In this document: positions 46,255 through 55,666 of the stretch, in pieces
How the letters are laid out: every line of letters begins with the position of its first letter
How positions within the stretch are numbered: the stretch's first letter is position 1
DNA from: Bacillus sp. NTK074B
Lineage (GTDB): Bacteria; Bacillota; Bacilli; Bacillales; Bacillaceae_B
Reading direction: 5' to 3'
DNA: 64,000 nucleotides
NCBI RefSeq assembly: GCF_017303375.1
Contig: NZ_JAFKOH010000001.1
Span: 186,001-250,000, forward strand
The notes under the pieces: generated by a model
Told to the model about the DNA's origin: nothing
Seen by the model: the letters and a program-made list of their open reading frames with translations, nothing else
The model's database searches: none
Made by a program: the position numbers and the translations under genes

Positions 46255-47601
46255 TCAAACCACTTCTTCATAAATCGGCTCTGCCTTTTTGAGCCTTTCC
46301 ACTTTTTCTTCTTCGCCTGTCTTCGCATTAACGAATATTCTGTAGGTATCTTTCCCCAGCATTCCTAAGAATTCATAGCATAGTACTTCTTCGTTCAAAT
46401 CGTTCACGATCACTGCTTGCCGTTCTTCCATGATCTTCAGGTTTGGATTCGTCGTTTCTTTCGCTTGAGCTTTGGTTATAGTCGCTTTAGGTATTTCTCT
46501 CACGTGATTGTTCTTTAAGTATTCTTCTGCGGCAAATCCAACAATTTGTCCATTATCCAGGGCCACTTTTATTTTTAGAGAATCTGGATAAATCCTTACC
46601 CCGTCCAAAAGCGTCACGTAGGTGAAAATACCGATATTATCGTATTGTGCACTCTCAAACATCTCCATATTATGGAAGTTATTTTCTTTTAAGAACGCAT
46701 TTGCCTCTTCTGCAGCCTTATTCAGGCTTATCTTTGGCTTTTTGATCTCACGGTTGTTGATGTACCAAATTGGATACCCGCCTTTTTGGGTCACATCCAT
46801 GCTGGCTTCCGTATTTCCATTACCAACGGACACGCTAAAGAACTTGTAATCTGACCCTTTTCCGCTCTTCGAAACTTTTGCATCCTTCGATTTAGGAATA
46901 CCGGAATATTTTCGTAGGATTTTGACGGCTTCCTCTTTTGAAATCTGTTTTCCCTTTAACTTTTTGAAATTCTGATCTTTTTTCTCCGTGTTTACGAATG
47001 TTGTCGATCCAAAGTTCGCTTCATCATATCCGGAAACATTTTTTTCGACGGTTTTGAAACCATCAATAATGGTATTATCCGCCTGTTCATCACCTGATGC
47101 CAATGCCATTTCTACATCCATCCATCGCAAGTTGTTTTCAATGACAAGATGCTGGACTTTACGTAACTGATTTTGTATATCGGCACTTTGTTCATACAGG
47201 TTTTCCAATGATTTATATTCTTTATCGGTTAATGGATTCTTGTCTAAGTCCCTTACAGCTACGCGATAGCTGAAATCACCGATTTTACTTAAGAATTCTT
47301 CCGTTTTATTGAATGGAAGCAGCGTCAAAGGCAACTGTCCCACGTCGCTGTGAGCTTGTGAGGTTAATCTCCAAACATCTGCAAGGGCAGGGGATAATGA
47401 TTTTCTGGAATTCATGGCAAGTGTAGACCCGATTTGATCATGAAGCAGGTCCACCTGATAAGTCAATTCGTGAAATGCTCTTTGATAGTTATTTTCCGCA
47501 TTGATTAATATCGCATTTTTCTCCTGGTGTTCCTGGTACCCCCAGAAAGCGGTTCCGGCAACACCGAGTACTAGTACCGTAATTAGAATGACACGCACCA
47601 T
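46255..47601 (-). CDS. ypeB: Germination protein YpeB
   Basis: Needed for SleB to be made or placed in the spore. The 448-aa protein has an N-terminal membrane segment (residues 2-20), a long helical region, and two or three PepSY-like repeats near residues 230-430 (for example ISKEEAVKILRKYSG). It lies 14 bases after sleB, the known two-gene operon. YpeB probably acts outside the forespore inner membrane with SleB. Confidence 0.95.
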   Translation of the reverse strand: MVRVILITVLVLGVAGTAFWGYQEHQEKNAILINAENNYQRAFHELTYQVDLLHDQIGSTLAMNSRKSLSPALADVWRLTSQAHSDVGQLPLTLLPFNKTEEFLSKIGDFSYRVAVRDLDKNPLTDKEYKSLENLYEQSADIQNQLRKVQHLVIENNLRWMDVEMALASGDEQADNTIIDGFKTVEKNVSGYDEANFGSTTFVNTEKKDQNFKKLKGKQISKEEAVKILRKYSGIPKSKDAKVSKSGKGSDYKFFSVSVGNGNTEASMDVTQKGGYPIWYINNREIKKPKISLNKAAEEANAFLKENNFHNMEMFESAQYDNIGIFTYVTLLDGVRIYPDSLKIKVALDNGQIVGFAAEEYLKNNHVREIPKATITKAQAKETTNPNLKIMEERQAVIVNDLNEEVLCYEFLGMLGKDTYRIFVNAKTGEEEKVERLKKAEPIYEEVV

Positions 47602-47615
47602 TTCGATTCACCTCT

Positions 47616-48476
47616 TTAGTTACAGAATATATGTTTCCCTATTTTCTTGATTTGTGGACGCGACCATATCCATTTGCTTGTTGCCGTCGCAGGATTAAAG
47701 TAGTAGAGAGCACTTGAAGAAGGATCCCACCCATTGATTGCATCTAAAACTGCTTCTTTTGCTCTTTCATTAGGGGTTAACCATATTTGACCATCTGCTA
47801 CCGCAGTGAACGCACCAGGTTCAAAGATGACCCCTGCCACAGTATTAGGAAACGCAGAACTGTCTATTCGATTAAGAATGACTGCCGCTACAGCCACTTG
47901 ACCCTCGTAGGGCTCTCCACGTGATTCCCCATAAACGGCGTTGGCGATCAATTGAATGTCATTTTGAGAATATCCATTTGGTGTATTCGTTGCCGTTGGT
48001 TTCGAAGGTGCTGGTTTTGGTGCTGGTTTATTTTGTTGAGTTGATGTACCTCCACCACTCTTCCCCCCTCCATCAGGAGCCTTTTGTTTATTAAGGTCCG
48101 TTCCACCATAATGACTGAATTTTTTTCCTTTTTGGATTTGGTTTTTCACAAATTGTTTATTATACTTTGACGCCTTTACAAGCTTTTCTTTTGTTGTCTG
48201 TCCTGCCAGTCCATCGATTTTCAGGCCGAATTCGTACTGAAAGTTTCTAAGTGCCCAGTACGTCCCCCATCCAAAAACCCCATCAATATCACCGTTATAA
48301 TATCCGATATATTGAAGTCTGGATTGAAGTTCAATAACATCTTCACCCGTTGCGCCTTGTTGAATTACCTGGTTTGTAAAAGCGTCCGCCTTCTCTCCCT
48401 CAGAAGAAATCATAAAGAGAGAACACATAAGCACCATGACGACTGAAGTAGAAACCCATTTGAAACGACTATTCAT
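47616..48476 (-). CDS. sleB: Spore cortex-lytic enzyme SleB
   Basis: A lytic transglycosylase that degrades spore cortex at germination. A signal peptide (residues 1-32) is followed by a peptidoglycan-binding domain (about 35-100, repeated GxxG-type VIELQSRLQYIGYYNGDIDG), a Pro/Lys-rich linker with KPAPKPAPSKP, and the catalytic Hydrolase_2 domain (about 165-286, AVYGESRGEPYEGQVAVAAV with the catalytic Glu). It forms an operon with ypeB. A sigma-G promoter is expected; I could not fix one. Confidence 0.96.
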   Translation of the reverse strand: MNSRFKWVSTSVVMVLMCSLFMISSEGEKADAFTNQVIQQGATGEDVIELQSRLQYIGYYNGDIDGVFGWGTYWALRNFQYEFGLKIDGLAGQTTKEKLVKASKYNKQFVKNQIQKGKKFSHYGGTDLNKQKAPDGGGKSGGGTSTQQNKPAPKPAPSKPTATNTPNGYSQNDIQLIANAVYGESRGEPYEGQVAVAAVILNRIDSSAFPNTVAGVIFEPGAFTAVADGQIWLTPNERAKEAVLDAINGWDPSSSALYYFNPATATSKWIWSRPQIKKIGKHIFCN

Positions 48477-48693
48477 AATGCTATAACCTCCATATCTTCA
48501 ATTAACATTAACTCTAGTTTTTGTAGAGACTCCCATTTTATACAATTGGAATGATAAAAATATGAAAAGGATATAAGGTTTCCGAATAAAAGAAACACTT
48601 TGATAACACACTGTAATGTCTAAGCAAACCCCATGTAAACAAGCCAAGATATACTGTGAAAAGGGAAGGTCAAAATATAATGGGAGGGTCATG

Positions 48694-49038
48694 ATGGAAG
48701 ATTATTTAGCAAAGTCTTTGGAAGAGTGGAAAGAGGATATTTCAGAGGTACTGGATCAAATTAATACGGACTATGAAGAGGTTAAGAAGGAATTGAAGGT
48801 CTACTCCTACAAATACGGTATAACAAAACAGGTCATACAGTCGACGGTGAATGAGGAAATCATTGAAAATATCAGGGAGATGTATCATAAGCCTTTTGAA
48901 GAAAAGTATAACGAACTGAAAGAATACATAAGGGATCTGGAAGAAAAAAGAAAAGTGTTTCAAATGTTTGTAAATAAAATTGATGAAGTAAAACGGAAAG
49001 AAGCTCCTAAAACCGATCTTGCCGCTGCATATAAATGA
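48694..49038 (+). CDS. Hypothetical coiled-coil protein
   Basis: A 114-aa, highly charged, almost wholly helical protein with no Cys or Trp cluster except one early Trp. Heptad-like runs (SEVLDQINTDYEEVKKELKV and later YNELKEYIRDLEEKRKVF) suggest a coiled coil. GGGAGGG lies seven bases before the ATG at 48694; another ATG sits one codon earlier. It is on the plus strand, between sleB and prsW, both on the other strand, and ends before a terminator hairpin. I do not recognise the family. Confidence 0.7.
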   Translation: MEDYLAKSLEEWKEDISEVLDQINTDYEEVKKELKVYSYKYGITKQVIQSTVNEEIIENIREMYHKPFEEKYNELKEYIRDLEEKRKVFQMFVNKIDEVKRKEAPKTDLAAAYK

Positions 49039-49045
49039 AACAGGA

Positions 49046-49075
49046 AAAGGCGCTCCTGGTGGGAGCGCCTTTACA
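49046..49075. terminator. Bidirectional terminator
   Basis: An 11-bp stem AAAGGCGCTCC/GGAGCGCCTTT between convergent genes, overlapping the last codons of prsW. Confidence 0.75.
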
Positions 49076-49754
49076 TGACTTCTTTCTTCAATTCCATTTT
49101 GTACTTCTTCTCAGTAAGCTGATGTGCACTCTTCACTTTCTTTAACCCCAGCCACCACAAGAATAACATAAACGGAATCATATAATAGATCCAGTTTTTC
49201 TCAGCCAGGAAGATATAGTTGTAGGTACCATGCAACAGGAGCGGAACCGATATGGCAAGAAAAAGCCATTTAAGCCGTTCTTCACTTGAAGAAAATTTGG
49301 CTTTTCCTAGATAATACCCCATAATGACACCGAAAAGAGCATGACTGGAAACTGGCAGTATAGCTCTTCCAATTGCATGTTCAACACCATTGGCAACCAA
49401 ATATAAAATATTCTCCACTGTAGCGAAACCGAGTGATACACTCGCTCCGTACACAATCCCATCATATGGTTCATTGAAATCAACATGCTGAAAGATTGCA
49501 AACATCAAAATAAACCATTTAAAGAATTCTTCGAGGAAACCAGAGGAAATAAAAGCCGTTGACCAGTTAGAGTCAATGATTCCTTCGACTTCCAGGACAT
49601 ATTGTAAAAACATAATTGGAAAGGTGATTATCGCACCATACATAAACGTTTTAAACACCAGTGTAATGGGTTCCGCCTCGTATTGATCCCGTAAATAAAA
49701 GTAACTTAGCAATGCTAATCCTGGTGCTATACCCGCTGATAAAATCACCAGCAT
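49071..49754 (-). CDS. prsW: Intramembrane metalloprotease PrsW
   Basis: Site-1 protease that in B. subtilis cleaves the anti-sigma factor RsiW after envelope stress. The 227-aa protein has six or seven membrane helices and the PrsW motifs EEFFKW near residue 71 and [15 protein letters not shown] near 135. A short basic tail ends the protein. It is monocistronic here. Neither sigW nor rsiW is in the window. Confidence 0.92.
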   Translation of the reverse strand: MLVILSAGIAPGLALLSYFYLRDQYEAEPITLVFKTFMYGAIITFPIMFLQYVLEVEGIIDSNWSTAFISSGFLEEFFKWFILMFAIFQHVDFNEPYDGIVYGASVSLGFATVENILYLVANGVEHAIGRAILPVSSHALFGVIMGYYLGKAKFSSSEERLKWLFLAISVPLLLHGTYNYIFLAEKNWIYYMIPFMLFLWWLGLKKVKSAHQLTEKKYKMELKKEVM

Positions 49755-49844
49755 ACAAAAGTCCTCTTTTCTTTCGGTTTTCTTAATCGTATCATGTTAA
49801 TGTAGGATTTGAAATAGGAATTTAATTGGTTGGAGGAATGAGTG

Positions 49845-50819
49845 ATGAAGAAAGATATTTTAGTCATACATACAGGCGGGACCATCTCTATGATGGAAGA
49901 CGAACAGACGGGAGCCGTCACTACGGGGAAGGAAAACCCCCTTTCTGTACAGACGTCCATTGTATCAAACCTGGCGAATCTAACAGTGGAAGAGGCATTC
50001 CACCTGCCTTCCCCACATATTACGCCAATGCATATGCAGAAACTAAAAGAAATCATTGAAACGAAATATAAGGAAACCCCATTCCATGGTGTTGTCATCA
50101 CCCATGGGACAGATACACTGGAAGAAACCGCCTACTTCCTGGACTTGACCCTGTCCCTTCCCATCTCGATTGTTGTAACAGGGGCGATGAGGTCAAGCAA
50201 TGAAATTGGAGCGGACGGTTTATATAATCTGATTTCATCCGTGCGTGTTGCAGCTAGTGACAAATCAAAGGATAAAGGGGTACTGGTCGTCCTGAATGAT
50301 GAAATCCATTCAGCGAAAAATGTAACCAAAACCCATACAAGCAACGTATCCACTTTTCAAAGCCCCCAATATGGACCGATTGGTATCGTGACCAAAAGGG
50401 GGGTACTCTTCCATCACCAGCCCACTTCCAATGAGTATTACCAGATCTGCGATATCTCAAAGAGGGTAACGCTCATTAAAGCATATGCCGGCATGGATTC
50501 GGGTCTCCTGATAGCCATAAAGGATCTTCAATACGACGGTGTGATCATTGAAGCACTTGGACAGGGAAATCTTCCTCCTGAAACGGTGAACGGCATTGAA
50601 GCACTCGTAGAAGCAAATATTCCCGTCGTATTGGTTTCAAGATGCTTCAACGGAATTGTTCAGGATATTTACGGGTACTCCGGTGGAGGAAAACAATTGA
50701 AGGAAAAAGGTGTTATTTTCTCCAATGGACTCAATGGGCAAAAAGCTAGAATTAAATTAATGGTTGCCCTTTCCCAGACGAGGGACATGAATGAATTAGA
50801 AATGATCTTTAAAAACTGA
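49845..50819 (+). CDS. ansA: L-asparaginase, type I
   Basis: Hydrolyses asparagine to aspartate and ammonia. The 324-aa protein has both signature regions: VIHTGGTISM near residue 6 with the nucleophilic Thr, and THGTDTLEETAYF near 87 with Thr-Asp, and a Lys in IVVTGAMRSSNE. No signal peptide, so cytosolic. GGAGG lies eight bases before the ATG at 49845. Followed by a terminator. Confidence 0.95.
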   Translation: MKKDILVIHTGGTISMMEDEQTGAVTTGKENPLSVQTSIVSNLANLTVEEAFHLPSPHITPMHMQKLKEIIETKYKETPFHGVVITHGTDTLEETAYFLDLTLSLPISIVVTGAMRSSNEIGADGLYNLISSVRVAASDKSKDKGVLVVLNDEIHSAKNVTKTHTSNVSTFQSPQYGPIGIVTKRGVLFHHQPTSNEYYQICDISKRVTLIKAYAGMDSGLLIAIKDLQYDGVIIEALGQGNLPPETVNGIEALVEANIPVVLVSRCFNGIVQDIYGYSGGGKQLKEKGVIFSNGLNGQKARIKLMVALSQTRDMNELEMIFKN

Positions 50820-50830
50820 AAAAAATAAAG

Positions 50831-50863
50831 AGAAAGAGGTCCCTAATCAGGACCTCTTTCTTG
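50831..50863. terminator. Terminator between ansA and ypdA
   Basis: A perfect 12-bp stem AGAAAGAGGTCC/GGACCTCTTTCT with a seven-base loop, between two convergent genes. Confidence 0.85.
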
Positions 50864-50866
50864 GGA

Positions 50867-51835
50867 TTAATCTTTACTTCTACCCGTAATGGATTCAGCA
50901 ATCAGGCCACCGTGGTGACGGCCATTCTCAATAAATATTTCATTGGCATTATTCCCTGCTGCTATAACACCTGCAATATAAACTCCTTCCACATTCGTTT
51001 CCATTGTGTCCGGATTAAAAGCAGGACGTCCTGACGACCTGTCAATGTCTATGCCCATCCTTGTCAGGAAGCTGTGATCAGGGTGATAGCCCGTCATAGC
51101 AAAGACAAAGTCATTAACCACTTCTTTCTTCTCCCCATCGACGGTGTAAATAACCGAGTCATCCGTAATCTCTTCTACACATGCATTAAATTCCATGGTG
51201 ACTTCGCCATTTCTCACCAGGGCATCAAAATTCGGGAGGATCCAGGGTTTTACGCTCTTGGAATATTCACTCCCCCGATATAACACCGTTACCCTTGCCC
51301 CCGCTTTATTTAATTCAAGCGCTGCGTCAACTGCCGAGTTTTTCCCTCCAACAACTGCCACATCAGTATCAAAAAATGGATGTGCTTCTTTGAAATAATG
51401 AAACACTTTTTCCAAATTTTCTCCGGGGATCTCCATATAATTGGGATGATCATAGTAACCCGTTGCGATGATAACAGCTTTGCATTCGTATTTCCCCTTG
51501 GAAGTTGAGACGGTAAAAGCTCCCTCATTTTTCTCAACTTCACGAACGGTTTCGAAGCGGTTGATTCTTAAGTCTTTGCGCTTAGCCACTTCACGATAAT
51601 ACACCAACGCCTGATTCCTTCTTGGCTTGTGGTCTTCAATGACAAATGGTACATCTCCGATTTCAAGTTTTTCACTTGATGAAAAAAACGTTTGATGAGT
51701 GGGATAGTGGTAGATCGCATTCACGATGTTTCCCTTTTCAATAATCAATGGATCGATCCCTTTTTCTTTCAAACTAATGGCAGCAGACAGTCCGCATGGG
51801 CCTCCGCCTACAATGATGCATTCTTCCTTTTTCAA
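50867..51835 (-). CDS. ypdA: Bacillithiol disulfide reductase YpdA
   Basis: FAD/NADPH flavoprotein that reduces oxidised bacillithiol. The FAD motif GGGPCGLSAA, with the redox-active Cys, is near residue 10, and the NADPH motif VVGGKNSAVDAA near 170. The 322-aa length fits a TTG start at 51835, with AAGGAG eight bases upstream. A -10 box (TATAAT, 51894-51899) lies upstream without a good -35. Together with bshA and bshB1 it gives most of the bacillithiol system in one window. Confidence 0.92.
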   Translation of the reverse strand: MKKEECIIVGGGPCGLSAAISLKEKGIDPLIIEKGNIVNAIYHYPTHQTFFSSSEKLEIGDVPFVIEDHKPRRNQALVYYREVAKRKDLRINRFETVREVEKNEGAFTVSTSKGKYECKAVIIATGYYDHPNYMEIPGENLEKVFHYFKEAHPFFDTDVAVVGGKNSAVDAALELNKAGARVTVLYRGSEYSKSVKPWILPNFDALVRNGEVTMEFNACVEEITDDSVIYTVDGEKKEVVNDFVFAMTGYHPDHSFLTRMGIDIDRSSGRPAFNPDTMETNVEGVYIAGVIAAGNNANEIFIENGRHHGGLIAESITGRSKD

Positions 51836-52021
51836 ATTCAGACACTCCTTCAATTCCTCTATCTGAATGGTCTTTTCCGTCCGTACGCTTCAGATTATAA
51901 TAAAAGTACAATACATAATTATTATGGAATAGTTTTTCGTTCAGGTCAAAAAGGAACACTCGTTTCTTCCGGTCCCCTCACTTATATTATAGTTATTACG
52001 GTCGAAATGAATGTGATATGT

Positions 52022-52053
52022 AAAAAAGAATGGGATGCCCTGCACCCCATTCT
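52022..52053 (-). terminator. Terminator after gudB
   Basis: An 8-bp stem AGAATGGG/CCCATTCT followed by six T on the minus strand, ten bases after the gudB stop. Confidence 0.85.
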
Positions 52054-52062
52054 CCTTTATAT

Positions 52063-53340
52063 TTAAATCCACCCTCTGAATCGGCAGGCTTCAGCCATTT
52101 TCCTTACCCCTACCATATAAGCGGCAAGCCTCATATCCACTCTTCTTGTTTGTGCCGTTTCATAAACATTATTAAAAGAATTTACAAGGATTTTTTCGAG
52201 CTTTTCTTCCACTTCTTCTTCAGTCCAGTAATAGCCTTGATTGTTTTGAACCCATTCGAAATATGAAACCGTCACTCCACCTGACGAAGCTAATACATCA
52301 GGAACCAGAAGGATTCCCCTATCTGTCAAGATTTTCGTGGCTTCCAATGTCGTTGGACCATTAGCTGCCTCGACAACGATGCTCGCACGGATATTGTGGG
52401 CATTCTTGTCCGTAATCTGATTTTCAATGGCTGCCGGTACAAGAATGTCGCAATCAAGTTCCAGGAGTTCTTCATTGGTAATCGTATTATTAAATAGATT
52501 CGTGACCGTCCCGAAGCTGTCACGTCTGTCTAACAAGTAATCGATATCCAATCCCTCCTCGTCATGCAGGCCCCCATATGCATCAGAGATTCCAATCACC
52601 TTCGCGCCGGCTTCATGCATAAACTTGGCAAGGAAGCTTCCGGCATTCCCGAATCCTTGCACGACCACCCTTGCACCTTCCAGTTTGATTCCCTTTTTCT
52701 TTGCAGCTTCGTTGATGCAGATCGTCACTCCTTTGGCCGTTGCTGTTTCGCGGCCGTGAGATCCCCCGAGAACGAGTGGCTTCCCCGTGATAAACCCAGG
52801 AGAATTGTATTCATCAATCCGACTGTATTCATCCATCATCCAGGCCATGATTTGAGAGTTTGTGAATACATCCGGTGCAGGAATGTCTTTGGAGGGCCCG
52901 ACAATCTGGCTGATGGCCCGGACATATCCACGGCTTAATCTTTCCAATTCCCTGAATGACATAACCCGTGGATCACAGATGATCCCGCCTTTACCTCCCC
53001 CATATGGTAGATCGACAATTCCGCATTTAAGGCTCATCCAGATCGAAAGCGCTTTAACTTCTTTTTCCGATACATTCGGATGAAAGCGTATCCCGCCCTT
53101 AGTCGGTCCGACCGCATCATTGTGTTGCGCGCGGTATCCCGTAAACACCTTTACTTTTCCATCGTCCATGCGGACAGGTATCTTAACCGTTAACATGCGT
53201 ATAGGTTCTTTTAGTAATTCATAAACTTCTTCTGAGTATCCTAATTTATCAAGTGCAAGATGAATAACCGTTTGTGTAGATTTCAGTACATCATGTTGTT
53301 CTGATGCTTGGTGATTTTCTTTCCCCTTTTCGGCTACCAT
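52063..53340 (-). CDS. gudB: NAD-dependent glutamate dehydrogenase
   Basis: Degrades glutamate to 2-oxoglutarate and ammonia. The 425-aa protein has the substrate-binding [11 protein letters not shown] near residue 85, catalytic Lys in [10 protein letters not shown] near 115 and the Rossmann GFGNAGSF near 228. The start at 53340 has GGGAGG 10 bases upstream. I see no 9-base duplication near the active site, the lesion that inactivates gudB in laboratory B. subtilis. It may equally be called rocG by homology; place next to ypdA supports gudB. Confidence 0.95.
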   Translation of the reverse strand: MVAEKGKENHQASEQHDVLKSTQTVIHLALDKLGYSEEVYELLKEPIRMLTVKIPVRMDDGKVKVFTGYRAQHNDAVGPTKGGIRFHPNVSEKEVKALSIWMSLKCGIVDLPYGGGKGGIICDPRVMSFRELERLSRGYVRAISQIVGPSKDIPAPDVFTNSQIMAWMMDEYSRIDEYNSPGFITGKPLVLGGSHGRETATAKGVTICINEAAKKKGIKLEGARVVVQGFGNAGSFLAKFMHEAGAKVIGISDAYGGLHDEEGLDIDYLLDRRDSFGTVTNLFNNTITNEELLELDCDILVPAAIENQITDKNAHNIRASIVVEAANGPTTLEATKILTDRGILLVPDVLASSGGVTVSYFEWVQNNQGYYWTEEEVEEKLEKILVNSFNNVYETAQTRRVDMRLAAYMVGVRKMAEACRFRGWI

Positions 53341-53478
53341 GTATGTAAACCTCCCAGTATCCTTCACTGTTTAGCGGAACCGTGCCCGCTTTCATGACAT
53401 AGTATACACGTTTGATTTCCTCTTGCAAAGAAGGAAAATTAAATAAAGAATATTTTTTTGAAAACGCTGTCATAAAAG

Positions 53479-53719
53479 AAAAGCGGAGGCGGCTTGACCA
53501 GAGGCGACAAGCATAAGGCGAACCAGCCGAAAAGGCGCTTTTGCCTTTTTGGCTGGTTTGACTTATGACCTCGAGCCTCTAGCCGCCGGAGCTGGAAAAG
53601 AAAAGCGGAGGCGGCTTGACCAGAGGCGACAAGCATAAGGCGAACCAGCCGAAAAGGCGCTTTTTGCCTTTTTGGCTGGTTTGACTTATGACCTCGAGCC
53701 TCTAGCCGCCGGAGCTGGA
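53479..53719 (+). repeat. Palindromic repeats, copies B and C in tandem
   Basis: Two nearly identical units of about 118 bases start at 53479 and 53601, with C having one extra T in the loop. Each has arms GGCGGCT/AGCCGCC, an AGAGGC/GCCTCT helix, and a central CATAAG..CCAGCC/GGCTGG..CTTATG helix with one G-A mismatch. They match copy A (41238-41356) in layout, but the central helix has changed on both arms in step. Confidence 0.85.
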
Positions 53720-53726
53720 CACCAAG

Positions 53727-53770
53727 AAAAGCGGAAGGGGGCTCGCCCTGGGTCGACAAGCAGGATAAGG
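53727..53770 (+). repeat. Truncated palindromic repeat, copy D
   Basis: Begins AAAAGCGGAAGGGGGCTCG, CGACAAGCAGGATAAGG like the left third of copies A-C, then ends. It is six bases after copy C. Confidence 0.6.
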
Positions 53771-53891
53771 TTCGTGCAATAGTGAAAAGATCGAATACTG
53801 AAGAACGGTTGTTAAATTAATTAAAGGGTGGATTCAGTTCGTTCATCTCCCCCACCGATCTGCACGCACCCCATTAATCCCACTAAAAACG

Positions 53892-53924
53892 AAAAAAGCA
53901 CTCTCAGGATCGCCTGAAAGTGCT
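53892..53924 (-). terminator. Terminator downstream of ypbH
   Basis: A 12-bp stem AGCACTTTCAGG/CCTGAGAGTGCT (one G-U) followed by six T on the minus strand, about 82 bases after the ypbH stop. Confidence 0.85.
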
Positions 53925-54006
53925 AAAAAGGATACTCCTCAAAAACCTTGATGCTATTATATTAAAAAAGGGGGTAAAGATGCATTGCCTTAACCTGCGT
54001 GCAAGG

Positions 54007-54591
54007 TTAGAAATAATATAATATCTTGTCGATGGAATCCCTAGTCAGCACTGCATGGCCGTATTCCAACAGAATATATTTTGTAATCGTCGTTTGCAGA
54101 CCATATTCGGCGCAAATTGCTTCCAGGATGAAGCTGTCTCCTTCAAGCAAATTCTCAATTAGGATATAGTATTTTTTTTCATAGAAATAAATACTGCATT
54201 GAAAAAGGGCATTGTTCACCTCTCCCATCTGCTTGATTCGTTTTAGAAGGGCAATTAAATCATCGAAATCATCGAAATAAACGAGCACATCGTGATCATT
54301 CATGGATTTCATCAATTCGGTGCTTTCTTCCCAGTCAGAAAAATCATCTTCTGATTCTAATGTAAGAATCATACAGATTTCATGGTCATCGAATGATTCG
54401 ATTTCCACTGTGATCTCCATTTGGGTTTCAATGCCGAATTTCCCTTGAACTTCATCTAACATGTCTTCAAACAGATCATGCCACATGTAGGAATCTTTCC
54501 ATTGGTCTTGTTCAAACAAGCCTTTTTGTTCCAATTCCTCTACACTAATGGAAAATTTTATTTTATTGTCCGAAATTCTCTCGAGCTTCAT
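54007..54591 (-). CDS. ypbH: Adaptor protein YpbH (MecA paralogue)
   Basis: A 194-aa MecA-family adaptor for ClpC. The N-terminal domain (MKLERISDNKIKFSISVEEL) and the C-terminal domain (about residues 110-194, ending in AVLTRDSIDKILYYF) match this family; the middle is an acidic linker. In B. subtilis the mecA copy lies elsewhere and ypbH is the paralogue near this region. The start at 54591 has AGGGGG seven bases upstream. Confidence 0.9.
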   Translation of the reverse strand: MKLERISDNKIKFSISVEELEQKGLFEQDQWKDSYMWHDLFEDMLDEVQGKFGIETQMEITVEIESFDDHEICMILTLESEDDFSDWEESTELMKSMNDHDVLVYFDDFDDLIALLKRIKQMGEVNNALFQCSIYFYEKKYYILIENLLEGDSFILEAICAEYGLQTTITKYILLEYGHAVLTRDSIDKILYYF

Positions 54592-54662
54592 CTTCGTACC
54601 CCCTAGAGTGTGACGATTTATCATCATACTATGTAAGGGGCTGAAAACAGTGCATATTCCAC

Positions 54663-55574
54663 TTATAATTTACTTTTGAGCCATTGTTCCCACTGGGATT
54701 TGGATTGTCCTACGATGTGTTCAACAAACTCTTTTTTTAAGTCTTTCGGAAGATGGTCTACAGCGAATCCCCCCATACCGATGACCAGATCACTCCGCTC
54801 ATTTTTTAATGAAGTGACCAGAGATAGAAGATTGTCTACATTTTCAAGCAGGGTGCAGGAGAAGAATAGAAACTTTGGGTTCACTTCGTCCAGCACGATG
54901 TCTATATCGTTTTCTTTAATGCTTGATCCCAGATAGATGACTTCAAACCCTTTTCTCCTGACGAAAAGGGTGAAGATTAACAACCCCAATTCATGCCATT
55001 CCCCCGGTCCACAGACCGCGACTACTTTAGGTAAGATGCCGTTATGCGGGAAAGAGTGCATGATGATACCGATTCTGGACCTGAGAATAGATGTTGCAAA
55101 ATGCTCATGAGCCGTCGTGATTTCACCTTTTTCCCATAGATCACCGATTCTGACGAGGAGGCTTCCGAGAATGTCAATGACGACTTTATCTATTGTATAT
55201 ACAGAAAAAGACTGATTGATCAAATCGTGGGCTTTCGTTTCATCAAAACTTAATAATGCCTTTAACAAGTCATCAGAAATCGTTTGAGTGCGATCTTTTT
55301 GATCAGAGGTAGTAATCTCATTTTCTTCAAGCTCCTGTTTATCCAGTAAAGCTACGGCCTGGCTGATGGTAAAACCCTGATCAACCTTTTCAACGAGCCA
55401 TTTCAATATATTTAGATGCTGTTCCGTATAAAGGCGGTGACCCGATTCATTACGGACTGGGGCAATGATCTGATACCTTCTCTCCCATGCCCTCAAAGTA
55501 CCCGGTTGAATACCTAAAATGGTAGACACAGCTTTTATATTATATTTTCCTTCTAACTTTTTTTCATTGCTCAT
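54663..55574 (-). CDS. MerR-family regulator with cobalamin-binding domain (CarH/LitR-like)
   Basis: A 303-aa regulator. Residues 10-78 form a MerR DNA-binding domain (YNIKAVSTILGIQPGTLRAWERRY). Residues 100-175 form the helical cap with W147, then nine residues, then E157-H158, the W-x9-EH signature of CarH-type proteins. Residues 180-303 form a B12-binding Rossmann domain with E192-W-H194-E-L-G197, the ExHxxG motif that ligates cobalt. The residue after W147 is Glu, whereas T. thermophilus CarH has the His that ligates cobalt after light exposure, as I recall. Start has GGGGGA at 7 bases. Target genes are not visible nearby. Confidence 0.88.
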   Translation of the reverse strand: MSNEKKLEGKYNIKAVSTILGIQPGTLRAWERRYQIIAPVRNESGHRLYTEQHLNILKWLVEKVDQGFTISQAVALLDKQELEENEITTSDQKDRTQTISDDLLKALLSFDETKAHDLINQSFSVYTIDKVVIDILGSLLVRIGDLWEKGEITTAHEHFATSILRSRIGIIMHSFPHNGILPKVVAVCGPGEWHELGLLIFTLFVRRKGFEVIYLGSSIKENDIDIVLDEVNPKFLFFSCTLLENVDNLLSLVTSLKNERSDLVIGMGGFAVDHLPKDLKKEFVEHIVGQSKSQWEQWLKSKL

Positions 55575-55666
55575 CAATAGTCCCCCAAGTATTTCTCTTC
55601 TTATTAGAAATTATAATCGAGAAACCTCTTTGTGTAAAATTTGTATAGGTAATGAATAACAAATGT

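Larger units (their letters stand above)
53341..54006. other. Intergenic region of repeats between gudB and ypbH
   Basis: Contains repeats B, C and a truncated D (53479-53770) and the ypbH terminator (53892-53924). The rest, about 53771-53891, shows nothing I can name. Confidence 0.7.

Noticed and set aside
52063-53340. Inactive gudB allele with a 9-base direct duplication
   Set aside because: No duplicated triplets are visible around the active-site region; the frame reads as an intact 425-aa enzyme.
53439-53759. Open frames of 60-110 codons running through the palindromic repeats, including those at 41091-41530 and 20565-20878
   Set aside because: They follow the repeat sequence on both strands, have no ribosome site and repeat the same peptide in tandem; they are by-products of palindromes.
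53479-53770. CRISPR array
   Set aside because: Units of about 120 bases abut with only a few bases between them; there are no regular spacers and no cas genes.
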